Of a DNA stretch of 64,000 bases, positions 1 through 9,839 are shown piece by piece. Source of the DNA: Dacryopinax spathularia. Taxonomy: Eukaryota > Basidiomycota > Dacrymycetes > Dacrymycetales > Dacrymycetaceae. Where the stretch lies: positions 992,001-1,056,000 of the forward strand of contig JBBPFI010000012.1 in the NCBI GenBank assembly GCA_037974965.1, written 5' to 3'. Numbering within the stretch: position 1 is the stretch's first letter; every line of letters begins with the position of its first letter. The notes under the pieces were generated by a model. It worked only from the letters and a program-made list of their open reading frames with translations. It made no database searches and was not told where the DNA came from. Position numbers and translations under genes: made by a program.

Positions 1-2653
1 CCAAACGGTTTCGTCCCCCAGGACAGCCAATGGAAAATCTTCCGGGGAGCATCATCGGATGTGTGAACTCTCACCGACTTCCAAGTCTTTGGCCTTCCAC
101 GCCAACAAGAAGTTTCGTGTCATGATAGCGAACTGCCACGGTTTTCCCAAACCTCTTGTCAGTACGCAATGGGCACGGAAGGCGACCAAGTCATCTAGCC
201 GGGAGCTTGGTCTGGAAACAGAATACTACGTAAATCGCTTCAAGTCGGATCCGCCGTATGCACGACAACTCCAGGATATTGTAGGTTTATCTAGTAATAG
301 AATCTCATCAGTATTCTAACATCTCCTTAGATATGCCAACGACAGGCGCAGCTCCGGGGTGAAGTGAAGACAGCTGCTTCCGACTTGCTACTGGAGCATT
401 ATAAGCTACCCTTCTCGAGGGGAGCTGAAGCCATTGCAAGCGCAATCGAGGACCTAATCGATGAGTCCACGTTCGTATACTCAGATCTTTGGGTGAGTCT
501 ATTTGCCTTGTATGAGACATAACCGACCCTCTCCAGAGTTCAGAGCCCGTCAAGATCTTCGAGCACCCCATGATCCAAGCCGTGTATACGAGCTCGTTCT
601 TCAAAGACCGAAGAAGCGATGGAGTCGTCTTTAAAGAGGTTTTTTGCCAAGGCCGGCCGCCCCTCCTTGCCCTCATTGTTACCGCGGTGAGAACTGGTCA
701 TGGAAATGTGTGGATAATGAGGCTGACCAATCATAGATACATTGTGCTCTCCAGCAGTGGGCAAGCGGAGAGAAGAAAAGCGGAACGGTGCACAAGTTTA
801 CAGCACAAGTATGGGCACCGATATATGAAGATCATCTATCGAATATCACGGAGTTTTCGGAGGCTTTCCCGAAAAAGTACAAATGGATCATGGACCAACT
901 GTTCGTGAACAGTCTGTGCGTATATGACGTTTCCATGGCTGCTTGCTCGGAAGCGAGTCGCTCATCGAATGATAGGAAAGCCAGCGGTGCCACCGTTGCC
1001 AAAAACAGAAAGCCTTCCCGCTATGTGGGATCCTTGATTCAAAGACTGAAAGCGCAAGGCGATGAAGCAGAGAGTGAAGACAGCGCTGTCTCACATGATA
1101 CATGCCAACACGCAGATGGAGGCGGCGTACACGGGCAGGATTTGAACCATATGGGAGATCCTCTCGATCGTCTCCATGATAAAGGCCCACTCGGTGAAGA
1201 TGGGTCCGCTGCTTCGGCCCATGCATCAGAAAGCGACAGCGACACCGGGTTACTGAGTGCAAGCAAAGTCCATCACGGCGGACTACATGGCTCGTCCAAT
1301 TCCGTTCTTGACGCAGAGGCGCGGAAGGAGGGCTGGGAAGCGTCGCCGACCTGGTCACCCTTCATCCTTCCAGTGGACACGCTAACCCAAACGAACGCTT
1401 CCGGTCGATCCACGTCGGGATTCGAACAGGCCAGTCTGTCTCCGCAGGCCTGGATTCACAGGATGCGTACTCTGCCTTCGCTCGACATCAACACATCCGC
1501 CGCGGACGTCCAGCATACTCCAGAGACCCCGAGTAGACTGGCACGACTTCCCCTTGCGAACGTGGAGTCTTGTAACACTGATGAAGTCACGGGGAACGAA
1601 CAACTGGCTCGGATGGACCAAGACGAGGGCCGCCGGCCTGATGCTGATGGACGTTTCCCAGGCGATGATCGGCCTGTAAATCCAAGCCTCGGTCAAGGGG
1701 CAAAGGTCATGGTGCAACCTGAAATCTCTCCATCCGTCAACTCCGCAGACCTTGGCGAGCGGCTTCGTAATAGCCTCTTGTCCGATCGGCAAAGCCCACG
1801 ACCGTCTGCCCAAGCGTCGATTCAACCCTCTGCAGAATTCATTCGTCTCAGGAAAATCGATTTTGAGGGTACAACTGCGCCGGATGGTACAATCGTGCGG
1901 AGCACGCGGCCAATTCAACCTCCGTCCTCTCGAAAGAAGGCAAGCAGACCCAAGCTCCCCAGAGCAACGGAGAACTTGGCAGCTTCGCCGGAACGCGACC
2001 TCGAATCGTCTACGATTGCTCAAGCCGAACGTGATGTCGGTCTGCCAGTCCACACAGCCGTCCTGGGTGAATGGCGACTCCTTCCAGCCTCTACTCCGGC
2101 GGTCGCGCAGCCTGAGATATCGGGTTTGCCGTCCTCAGAGAAAGGCGTGGACGGATCTGTACTGCGCCACGAAGTCGAACGTGGCCTCAATCAACAGGGC
2201 CCGAAGCCTAAAGCTGGCCCCAGGCCGCGGCGCCTGCCCCCGTTGCCGCGCGATCAGTCATCTCCTTTGCCGCGCGATCGGTTATCTGCCAGCGAGATCT
2301 GTATACGAGATACTATCCCGAACAGTCGCTCTGGAACCCATCTCGGACCTGAAGGGCTAACTGAAGCTGTTGGCAACACTGACATCGTGACACAGGAACA
2401 AACTGTAATCCCTCTGTCAGCACTGCACAAAAGCTTGGGTGAAGTCCGAGCAACGACCCCGGAGCTGCAGTGCTCTTCAGAGGCAGCGCTGGCGACACCT
2501 GATTCGGGAGCACCGCATCGAGAACTCGACCTCATCACGATGAGTTGCGCAACCCCTCTCCCTTCCAAGCGGGTAAGAAGAAAGCCGGAACGCCTTGATC
2601 CAGAGATCCCAGCCTCGGTCCTCCGCAAGCGAAACGGGAAAAGAAGGATTTGA
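1..2653 (+). CDS. DUF6532-type basidiomycete protein, 5' end probably outside the window
   Basis: Four exons can be spliced: up to 280, 331-492, 537-686 and 737-2653, all with GT..AG borders. The first 250 or so residues carry the pattern I know from the basidiomycete DUF6532 family: an EVKTAASDLL-type helix, then FEHPMIQAVYTSSFF, GVVFKEVF, and a tail resembling WAPIYEDHLSNI. About 550 residues of low-complexity Ser/Pro/Arg-rich sequence follow, ending in a basic RKRNGKRRI tail that looks like a nuclear localisation signal. The first exon is open right back to base 1, and the ATG at 59 lies inside it, so the true start may be upstream. The family's function is unknown; members are abundant in mushroom genomes and often sit near mobile elements. 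The family assignment comes from remembered motif order, not from a search. Confidence 0.65.
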
Positions 2654-3364
2654 TGGAGGGATACATCCACGTCGTACAGAGGTGTCGCACGAAGTGATCG
2701 TCTGCACGGTTAACTCCTATTTCGTGAAATTTCTACTGTTTGTTCTTGCGGATGGTGTCTCATGCGATAGTTCGCTCTGCAACACCATTGCATCGATTCC
2801 GTCTACTGCACGCCCCCTTTCGTTCTAAATACATCCAGCTGCTGCAGTGCAATCCGAGATGATAAAACTCTCGGCGACACAAAGCAACAACTACCGCTGT
2901 ACCTCAGAACAGCACGCTTCCCCACGCGCCTCTCGACATCCCACTTTCTCAAACGAACCTGGTCCTTGCGCTAAGGCAACCAAACTTCTCCCTCCCACTT
3001 TGAGTGTAGCTCCTGTTCTACCGCTTTGCCTCCTCACTTGAGCATCTCTCTATCCCCGCCGAACCTCGTCCTCCCTCTTTCCCAAGCCGAGCGTGTCCTG
3101 CCTCTTTCCCGACGCGGACCTCGTCCTCCCTCTTTCCTAACCCGAATGTCGTCCTCAGTTCACCGGATCCCTTTTCAACATCGACCGGACTCGATAAGTT
3201 TACCGGGTCATCTACCGGTAGTGACGTATCATGAGAAACCTATGTCTCCTTGTCGGTCGAAGTGTCCATCGCAACGCCGCTCGACACACCTCTGTGCGCT
3301 GTAATGTGGCTTCTTCGAAATCCTTTCTCCTTGACATCTTGCCCTCCAGACATTCCCGGTAAGT
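2654..3364. other. Intergenic stretch with pyrimidine-rich imperfect repeats
   Basis: No convincing gene. Between about 3055 and 3155 a unit close to cctcgtcctccctctttcc recurs three times with spacer variation. This C/T-rich texture resembles the 15-bp satellite that begins 200 bp later and may be its older periphery. Short open frames here lack splice partners and recognisable motifs. Confidence 0.4.
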
Positions 3365-3837
3365 CGCGATCCAGGACGACTTCCTTAAGACGTCCTCCCT
3401 CAAGACGTCCTCCCTCAGGACGTCCTCCCCCAGGACGACTCCCTTAGGACGTCCTCCCTCAAGACGTCCTCCCTCAAGACGTCCTCCCTCAAGACGTCCT
3501 CCCTTAGGACGTCCTCCCTCAAGACGTCCTCCCTTAGGACGTCCTCCCTCAAGACGTCCTCCCTAAGGACGTCCTCCCCCAGGACGACTCCCGGAGGACG
3601 TCCTCCCTCAAGACGTCCTCCCTAAGGACGTCCTCCCCCAGGACGGCTCCCTTAAGACGTCCTCCCTCAAGACGTCCTCCCTTAGGCCATCCTCCCTTAG
3701 GACGTCTTCCCTCAAGACGACATCCATAGGACGACCTTCCTTAAGACGACCTCCCTCGTGATGAACTCCCGTAGGACGTCCTCCCTTGAAACGTCCTCCC
3801 TTAGGCCGACCCTCCCTTAACACGACCTCCCTCGGCT
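3365..3837. repeat. Degenerate 15-bp minisatellite, copy C
   Basis: About 30 head-to-tail units close to gacgtcctccctcaa. Variants include ccctta, cccaggac and one atgaactccc interruption near 3760. The units differ at one to four positions each, so this array is clearly older than the near-perfect array at 28.38-28.68 kb, although the core word is shared and the same atgaactccc interruption occurs there. It ends a few bases before the first recognisable BMS1 codon. The reverse-strand open frame across it (3608-3844) is a by-product of a repeat whose length is a multiple of three. Confidence 0.9.
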
Positions 3838-3846
3838 TTTGCACCT

Positions 3847-5100
3847 AAATCAGGCCGAAATGCGGAGAGGCAAGGCGGAAGGAAAGTCGAACTCGATCAA
3901 ACACGACTTCATGTACCTCTGGTCAGCAGAACACCAGAGCGCGAGCCTCCCCCAGTCATCGTTGCCGTTGTGAGACCGCCGGGAGTCGGCAAATCCACCC
4001 TCATCAAGAGCTTAGCGCGCAGGTACACAAAACCACCCTCACCGAAATCAAGGGCCCTATTACGGCCGTCAGTGCCAGTGCGTTCCGTATTGTAAACATT
4101 TACCGACTCTTACCTGACAGCGAAGATAGGCAAAACTCGTCGCCTGACATTTATCGAATGCAACAATGACCTCAACTCAATGATCGACATAGCAAAATCG
4201 CCGATCTCGTCTTGCATATGATTGATGGCTCGTTTGACTTCGAAATGGTGTGTGGATCTCTGACTTACCCCCGTCCCGCCTAACACTCTCTGATATCTCC
4301 CTAGGAAACCTTCCAATTTCTTAATATACTGCAGTCGCACGGATTTTCGAAGGTGCTTGGCGTCCTCACACACCTCGATTTGATCAAGAAGGCGGCGACG
4401 TTCAAGGCCTCCAAGAAGTTGCTCAAAAAGCGGTCCCGGACGGACATCTATCAAGGCGCAAAGCTCTTCTACCTGTCCGGAATCCTGAATGGCCGCTACC
4501 CAGACCAGGAACTTCAGAATCTGAGCCGATTCATAAGCGTGATGAAGTTTCGCCCACTTGTGTTCCGTAATACTCATCCATACCTGCTCGCCGATCGTAT
4601 GGAGGACCTAACGCCCCGCGAGCGGATACGGCTCCAGCCGAAGTGCGATCGCATCATTACATTATACGGCTATCTCCGTGGGACGAATATGAAACCTTCC
4701 ACGCCTGGAGCTGGCGATCTCAAAATCAAGAGCATTACTCGATTGCAGGACCCATGCCCCCTTCCGACGGCAGAAAGCGAGAAGCGTCGCAAGCTTAGCG
4801 AAAAGCACAAGCTTATCCATGCACCAATGAGCGATGTGGGAGGGGTAACGTACGACAAGGATGCGGTATGGATAAATGTGCCCGGTAGCTTTTCGCGGCA
4901 TCGGCCGGGGGAGGATGGTGAACATGGTGGGCGCAACAAGCTTCCGCGAGTGTCCTCGCACTGACTTAACCGCCAGAGCCGGAAGGAGAGGACGAGAAAA
5001 TGCTGATGGACTTGCAAGATGTTCGTTCAGCCTTAACCGAAGCCCTGGCTCATAGCCAGATTCGCCTACTAGATTCGTCATCGGCACCCTTGACATCGGT
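3847..5100 (+). pseudogene. BMS1: BMS1 N-terminal fragment (ribosome biogenesis GTPase)
   Basis: Translated pieces follow Bms1, the nucleolar GTPase of 40S subunit assembly. In order they are RLHVPLV, PPPVIVAVV, a P-loop region RPPGVGKS (the first Gly of the usual GPPGVGKS is Arg), RLTFIECNNDLNSMIDIAKS, the G4 motif THLD in GVLTHLDLIKKAATF, FISVMKFRPLVFRNTHPYL, GAGDLKIKSIT and KHKLIHAPMSDVGG. An intron of about 53 nt with proper borders lies between FDFEM and ETFQF, so this is not a retrocopy. The frame breaks soon after the P-loop (about 4020-4130) and again around 4965-5000. It stops at about residue 420 of a protein that is usually over 1,100 residues long. The matching C-terminal part lies 3.5 kb downstream at 8580-9560; the middle is missing. 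It is a dead duplicate. Confidence 0.88.
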
Positions 5101-5234
5101 AAAAGTTTACCCTATTCTACGTGTTGACGCAGGCTTGCCACAACTGGACTGCTCGAAGGGCAAAAGGGTAAGAGTGTCTGGATCCCGTGCACCTCCATGT
5201 CTCGAATGTAACAAAGTTTGCTCGACCTGCCTAC

Positions 5235-6480
5235 TTATATCATACGTAGGAAGCGAGATAGAAACCCATCCTGAATAATATATTCGACTCTACGCCGACT
5301 GCGCCAATTATCCCCTCTCCCAGGCAGAGCAAATCGTTGCAGCAGAGCAGCCTGCTTTGCTACCTCCATCCCGGCCCGGATCGTCATGTCGTCTTTGCAG
5401 GTTCTTATCGCGGGCGGCACCGCTTTCCACATGTTCTCCCAAGCCATCTCCTCTTGTCTGTGCTTGGTGTCGTACCACTTGATGCCGTTGGGTTGCTCTA
5501 TCATGAGCAGTCGATCAAGCGACCATAAGTCAGCCCCGAAAAAGGAAATCTTCGCCATCTCCCAGTCAATCACGCCTTGGACTCTGCCATTCTCGGGATC
5601 GACCAGTATATTGTGCGCGAGAAGATCCCCATGGGCCAGAGCCAAGGGGAGGTTGCGAAGGAGGTGGAGCTTGCCCAGGACGGCGTCAGCGTGACTCTTG
5701 TACTCGGGGTCGGTAATCGTCTCCAAGTCGCAGCGTAGCTTGCATAATACGGCATCGACGGCTTCGCTCGCCTCAGATGGCAACATTGTGGCACGTCCAA
5801 TGATAGTCGCGATGACGCAAATGCGATCACCAAGTCCGGGATCGTTGCCGGTGTAGTCGTAATGGCCCTTGTACGAAGAGAGAGGTATGCCGGGAAATCG
5901 TGGGCTTTTCCAAAGCTGGAGCGGAAAGGGACTCGGTTCGATTTTCTCTACGAGCGGGACCCATTTAGGGTAAAGGCGTGCAGCAAGCTGTCCAAAGCGG
6001 ACGTTTGCGAGTGGAAGACGTAACTGTAATATGTGGTTGCCGTCCATACAGACGCTGAAACTGTTGTCACCCTGCGAAGGGAGTGCCGTGAGCTTGGCGC
6101 TGGGGTATATGTCTCGCGCGGCGGCTAGGCACCAGCTGCTGGTGTATGCTCGACCATATCGCGGCTGTACTTCGGTCTGCAAGAAGTCGTTGCCGTTGGC
6201 GTCTTCCTCAAAGCCATCATTAGGGGCGAGAACAACTCCGTTCTCAAGGAGAACGATGGCGGAGCCGTTCCCCGGAGTATCTCGGACGATTTCCTTGACT
6301 GTCGAGGAAGCAGGGAGGCGCCTATCCTCCGAACAAGCAGAGACAACCACCTATGGGGAGAGATGATCGGTTAGGAACACATTTCGAAGTCTACACCCAT
6401 ACCTTTAAGGCCGGGTTGACCTCTTCCACCATAGCCGTCGCGGTTGTTCCACTAACGGCGGCTGACTTCGTAGACCCCAT
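5235..6480 (-). CDS. Aminoglycoside/choline-kinase-like phosphotransferase (APH family)
   Basis: Two exons: an N-terminal exon starting at the ATG at 6480 (MGSTKSAAVSG), an intron whose acceptor is at about 6351, then a 371-residue exon; about 396 residues in all. The kinase core is plain. ALAHGDLLAHNILVDP is the Brenner loop with catalytic Asp and Asn, and GVIDWEMAKISFFGADLW carries the metal-binding Asp followed by the family's typical Trp-rich stretch. Fungal members of this group phosphorylate small molecules or are orphans; the substrate cannot be told here. The ORF is uninterrupted, which contrasts with the broken BMS1 pieces on both sides. It lies on the opposite strand between them, as if inserted into, or left after loss of, the middle of that copy. 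Confidence 0.8.
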
Positions 6481-6802
6481 TGATAAGATGAACGGAGATC
6501 GCTCGGCCACACAAGTCTTCTAGCAGAGTACGGTGAGCGTCTACTCGGAGGATGATGGTTACAGCCGTGCAAAAAACAACCGAGTGGCCATGCTGAGACC
6601 CGTGCATGTGCAGATCGGACAGGTTTCAGATTTGGGAATTCCTCCGCTGCTCCCTTTCGTGATGGGGCTTGCTCAACTACCGCCCTCCAACTTAAGTACA
6701 GTACGCGAATGAGGAATTGGGTTGGGCGCAAGGGCAACGATAATGGATTGGATCTCGAGATACACAAGGCGCAATATGGTACACACATAAAGACTGCGGT
6801 GA

Positions 6803-7468
6803 TCACAACTCGTTCAACTTGCCTGTAAAAACTCTGTGCCTCTCATCCTTGCTGCCGTGGACTGCTTGGCAGTATGTCTTTCCGTCTGCCAACGCAACCC
6901 CCTCGGGTGTAGCTTGAAACGTCCAGCCGGTTGGGAGGGCATCGTCGCTGAGCGTGATGTCCGCGCTCACGGGCCTGGTGATCGTGCCGTAGGGTGCCCC
7001 GGTATCGTCTTCGGCTATCAACATCTCAAGAAAAGGCCCCTTGTCGGTGCTGTCGTGCCTGACCGCCAATCCCAACGACTGCTCGAGGTGATGGGCTTTG
7101 AGATAGTCGGCAATCTTGTTGCTGAGGGCCGCGTCTATGGGGATTTGATCGCCCGATGTATACTCGAAAGGTTGGAAGGTGCCGCTGGGATCGAGGAAGA
7201 AGGCGCTACCGCGTACAGGACGATCCGCCAGCGACGAGATCATGGTGGGCTGAGACACCGTTGCACCGTGGGTCGCGATGGCGTGCATGATTTGACCGGG
7301 TTGCAAGGAAAAATGGCGGTGCAGCAGTTGTACGCCGATGGTCGCGAGAGCACCATGCTCGAGGATGAGCTTGCCGAGAGCCAGCAGGTGTTCCTCGTTG
7401 ATGGTCATATCGGGTGAGAAGACAGGGAGTGCGTTGTAGGAGTCTGGCGTGATGATTGAGCACGACAT
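6803..7468 (-). CDS. Hypothetical protein, 221 aa
   Basis: A single uninterrupted reading frame from an ATG at 7468. I do not recognise the family. The protein is of mixed composition with no signal peptide or membrane helix. It has a Met/Leu-rich N-terminal helix (INEEHLLALGKLILEHGAL) and a C-terminal part rich in Thr, Ala and Asp. A TATA-like box lies about 65 bp upstream of the ATG. It sits 320 bp beyond the start of the APH kinase gene, on the same strand, so the two are not an operon but could be a co-inherited pair. Support is the length, the ATG, the promoter element and the absence of a better frame. Confidence 0.55.
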   Translation of the reverse strand: MSCSIITPDSYNALPVFSPDMTINEEHLLALGKLILEHGALATIGVQLLHRHFSLQPGQIMHAIATHGATVSQPTMISSLADRPVRGSAFFLDPSGTFQPFEYTSGDQIPIDAALSNKIADYLKAHHLEQSLGLAVRHDSTDKGPFLEMLIAEDDTGAPYGTITRPVSADITLSDDALPTGWTFQATPEGVALADGKTYCQAVHGSKDERHRVFTGKLNEL

Positions 7469-7532
7469 TTCAAGGCGGTTGTGAGGGAGACTTGGAAGGA
7501 CGTCATTGCTGTTTTACCCCTCAATGAGAGGG

Positions 7533-7542
7533 TTTATATAAT
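7533..7542 (-). promoter_or_regulatory. TATA-like box of the 221-aa gene
   Basis: On the minus strand the sequence reads attatataaa, about 65 bp before the ATG at 7468, the usual distance for a fungal core promoter. No other strong TATA word occurs in the 200 bp upstream. Confidence 0.45.
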
Positions 7543-7568
7543 CCAGTGCGGGTAATCTCACCATTGTG

Positions 7569-8579
7569 TTTTGATTGTCCTGGTGCACATGGCCTGTTGG
7601 CTTGGATGTGCCATTCTGGTGGACAGTCTCGTGCTTGCATTTTAATGCAGCACATTCTTTCGGCAAAACACTTTCGTTATCATATTGAGCTGCGCTCGTG
7701 ACTATTGTGAGCCGCCGCTATATATGGCATTGTGCTCTGATTATCGGGGGTAACATTCGATGATTATCTGATGGGGCCCACACGGCGCGCTCTATCTCCG
7801 CCGACTCGGATGGGGGTGCGTACTCAATGCGTCTCTCTCTGGGACGCTGCATGTGGAGGTTTCTCCCTCCTCTCTGAGTGTGCGGTTGGACGAGCGACGA
7901 TTGGTCCGCTGCTATCACACACCGGCGGAGATGTGCTTAACGATCTCCTTCATCATGCTCGAAGACATCCCGTCTCTCCGCCGAGCGTCAGCCTGTCGCA
8001 GCGGTCACATTCGATCAAAGTTCCGCCCGGTTTTCCATTGGCGGAAGAGATGCTACAATTTGACAGGTCGCCTGACGGCGAAGAGGAAGATGGTCCAGGC
8101 GCTTGGATCAAGAGGATATCATGCAGCGTCCGTTGTACCATTTGAACCTCTTCGCCGCGCAAAGGGGTGTTGAATAGCTGTGGGCACACCAGGGTGAAGG
8201 CCCGGATCACCGGCGAAGATGGTCTGCGGAAGTACATGGTAAGTAATGTCAATGCTATTTCGGTTTCAATGGCTGAGATTTCCTATCGAGTCGGCGGTTC
8301 TGGCCTGGTGGCTGGTTCAGCTTACAATTGCAGGACCAGGAGGGTAGCCGAGAACGAGCAGCCATCAAGGCGATATCGCACTTAGGGTGGAAATAGGGCG
8401 GTGTGTCGGAAGACCGCTGTGATGTGGAAGCATGTTATGGAATTGTAGGGATGATTTCGATTCTGTAGGATTACAGATGAGCCCAGGGTGGGCAATACTA
8501 GGTATATAATACAGGAAATAGCAAGCACACTTTCTAAACGCGACACTGAAGGACGGTCGGTCTGTCAGACTGGGAGACT
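7569..8579. other. About 1 kb without a convincing gene
   Basis: Short frames on both strands overlap each other and show no conserved motif or consistent splice pattern. A possible donor (catggtaagt) lies near 8238. The stretch lies where the middle third of BMS1 would be if the flanking pieces came from one copy, but I found no BMS1 residues in it. Confidence 0.4.
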
Positions 8580-9560
8580 GTGGGACTGCCGGTTTCTGTG
8601 CCATTCCGTGTTTCCGCGACGGGTGTGGTCTTGGATTTCGACCAAAGCTCGAAGATCGTGATGAATCTCAAGCTTACGGGAGTTCCATATAAAGTATTCA
8701 AGAATACTGCGTTCGTCAAGGATATGTTTAGCAGCGCCCTTCAGGTCGCTAAGTTCGAAGGAGCAAACATCCGCACAGTCTCTGGCATTCGTGGGCAGAT
8801 TAAGAAGGCCCTGCCCGAACCAGACGGTGCTTTCCGTGCTACTTTCGCGGACAAAGTACTGACGAGCGGTTCGTCTTCCCACAACACGCCGGTGGTATGG
8901 TCTAATCATACGAATACAGACATAATTTTCTTGCGGGCTTGGTATAATATTCAGCTGCGGAAGTTCTACAACCTGGTTACGTCTTTGCTCTTGGGAGATA
9001 AGCACAGATGGACCGGAATGCGGCTCACGGGAGAAGTCCGGCGAGAGGAGAGATTCAAAGCAAAGCGCCGCTGAATGCGAAGTCAACGTATAAGGTACGG
9101 TCACAATTGGTGCTCTTCTGTCAATTTTGAGCTGATACTGCAAACAGCCCGTTCTCCGAGCTCCACGACGATTCAATCCAGTAAAGGTGCCGAAGAAGTG
9201 ACAGGCAGCCCTTCCGTATGCGTCCAAGCCCAGGGAGATGAAGCCGCAGAAGCGGCCTACATACCTGCAAAAGAGAGCGGTGGTGATGGAGCCAGAAGAG
9301 AAGAAGGCAATCGACCTCCTCCAGCAGATCCGCGCCTTACAAAAAGACCAGGCTGCAAGAAGAAAGGAGAAGCAAGCGGAACGCAGGGCTGAGCACCGAG
9401 CAAAGATTGAGAAAGCGGAAGAAAGTAAGGAAGAAAAGAGGAGGGCGGAACGGAAAGGCAGATGGGAGTGGCTGGTATCAAGGCCAAGCGACAGGCTTCG
9501 GATGAAGGTCAAGGACTCCAGACAGGCGGAAGAGACGGAAGACATGAGAGTGCACATACG
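8580..9560 (+). pseudogene. BMS1: BMS1 C-terminal fragment
   Basis: The translation follows the end of Bms1: [98 protein letters not shown], then KPQKRPTYLQKRAVVMEPEE and a Lys/Arg/Glu-rich coiled tail. Two introns are preserved: one of about 50 nt splits the Asp codon of KVLTS-D (8868-8918), and one lies near 9092-9147 before PVLRAPRRFNP. Single-base frame slips occur just before PLNAKSTYK (about 9060) and in the basic tail (about 9460). The open frame of 164 residues begins with GTG, not ATG. It is on the same strand and in the same order as the N-terminal piece at 3847-5100, so one broken gene copy is likely. Confidence 0.88.
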
Positions 9561-9839
9561 GGGAATGTGGGTGGATATCACCAATGTAGAGTATCGATGC
9601 ACTGCATGTACGAGATATCATGTCCCTTGCACGCGACCATGTGTGTCTAGTACTGACTGAGGCTACTGCGTCCAGTCTGCTTTCGTTTTCCTTCCTCTCT
9701 TTCCTCTCACGCTCTTCCCTTTCCTGCCTAGCCTCTCTCATCACAACTGTAGCCAGCGCTCTGAAGGAACTCAAGGTTGGGCTGGAAGCAGCGTTCGTAA
9801 CTGTGGAATCGAGGTTGGTGAGATACCCTGTTCCACCAC

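Noticed and set aside
888-2670. Minus-strand and alternative plus-strand frames over the DUF6532 gene
   Set aside because: Shadow frames of a GC-rich coding exon; the 737-2653 frame continues the spliced DUF6532 reading and the others do not.
3608-3844. Minus-strand 78-aa frame
   Set aside because: By-product of the degenerate 15-bp satellite; no other support.
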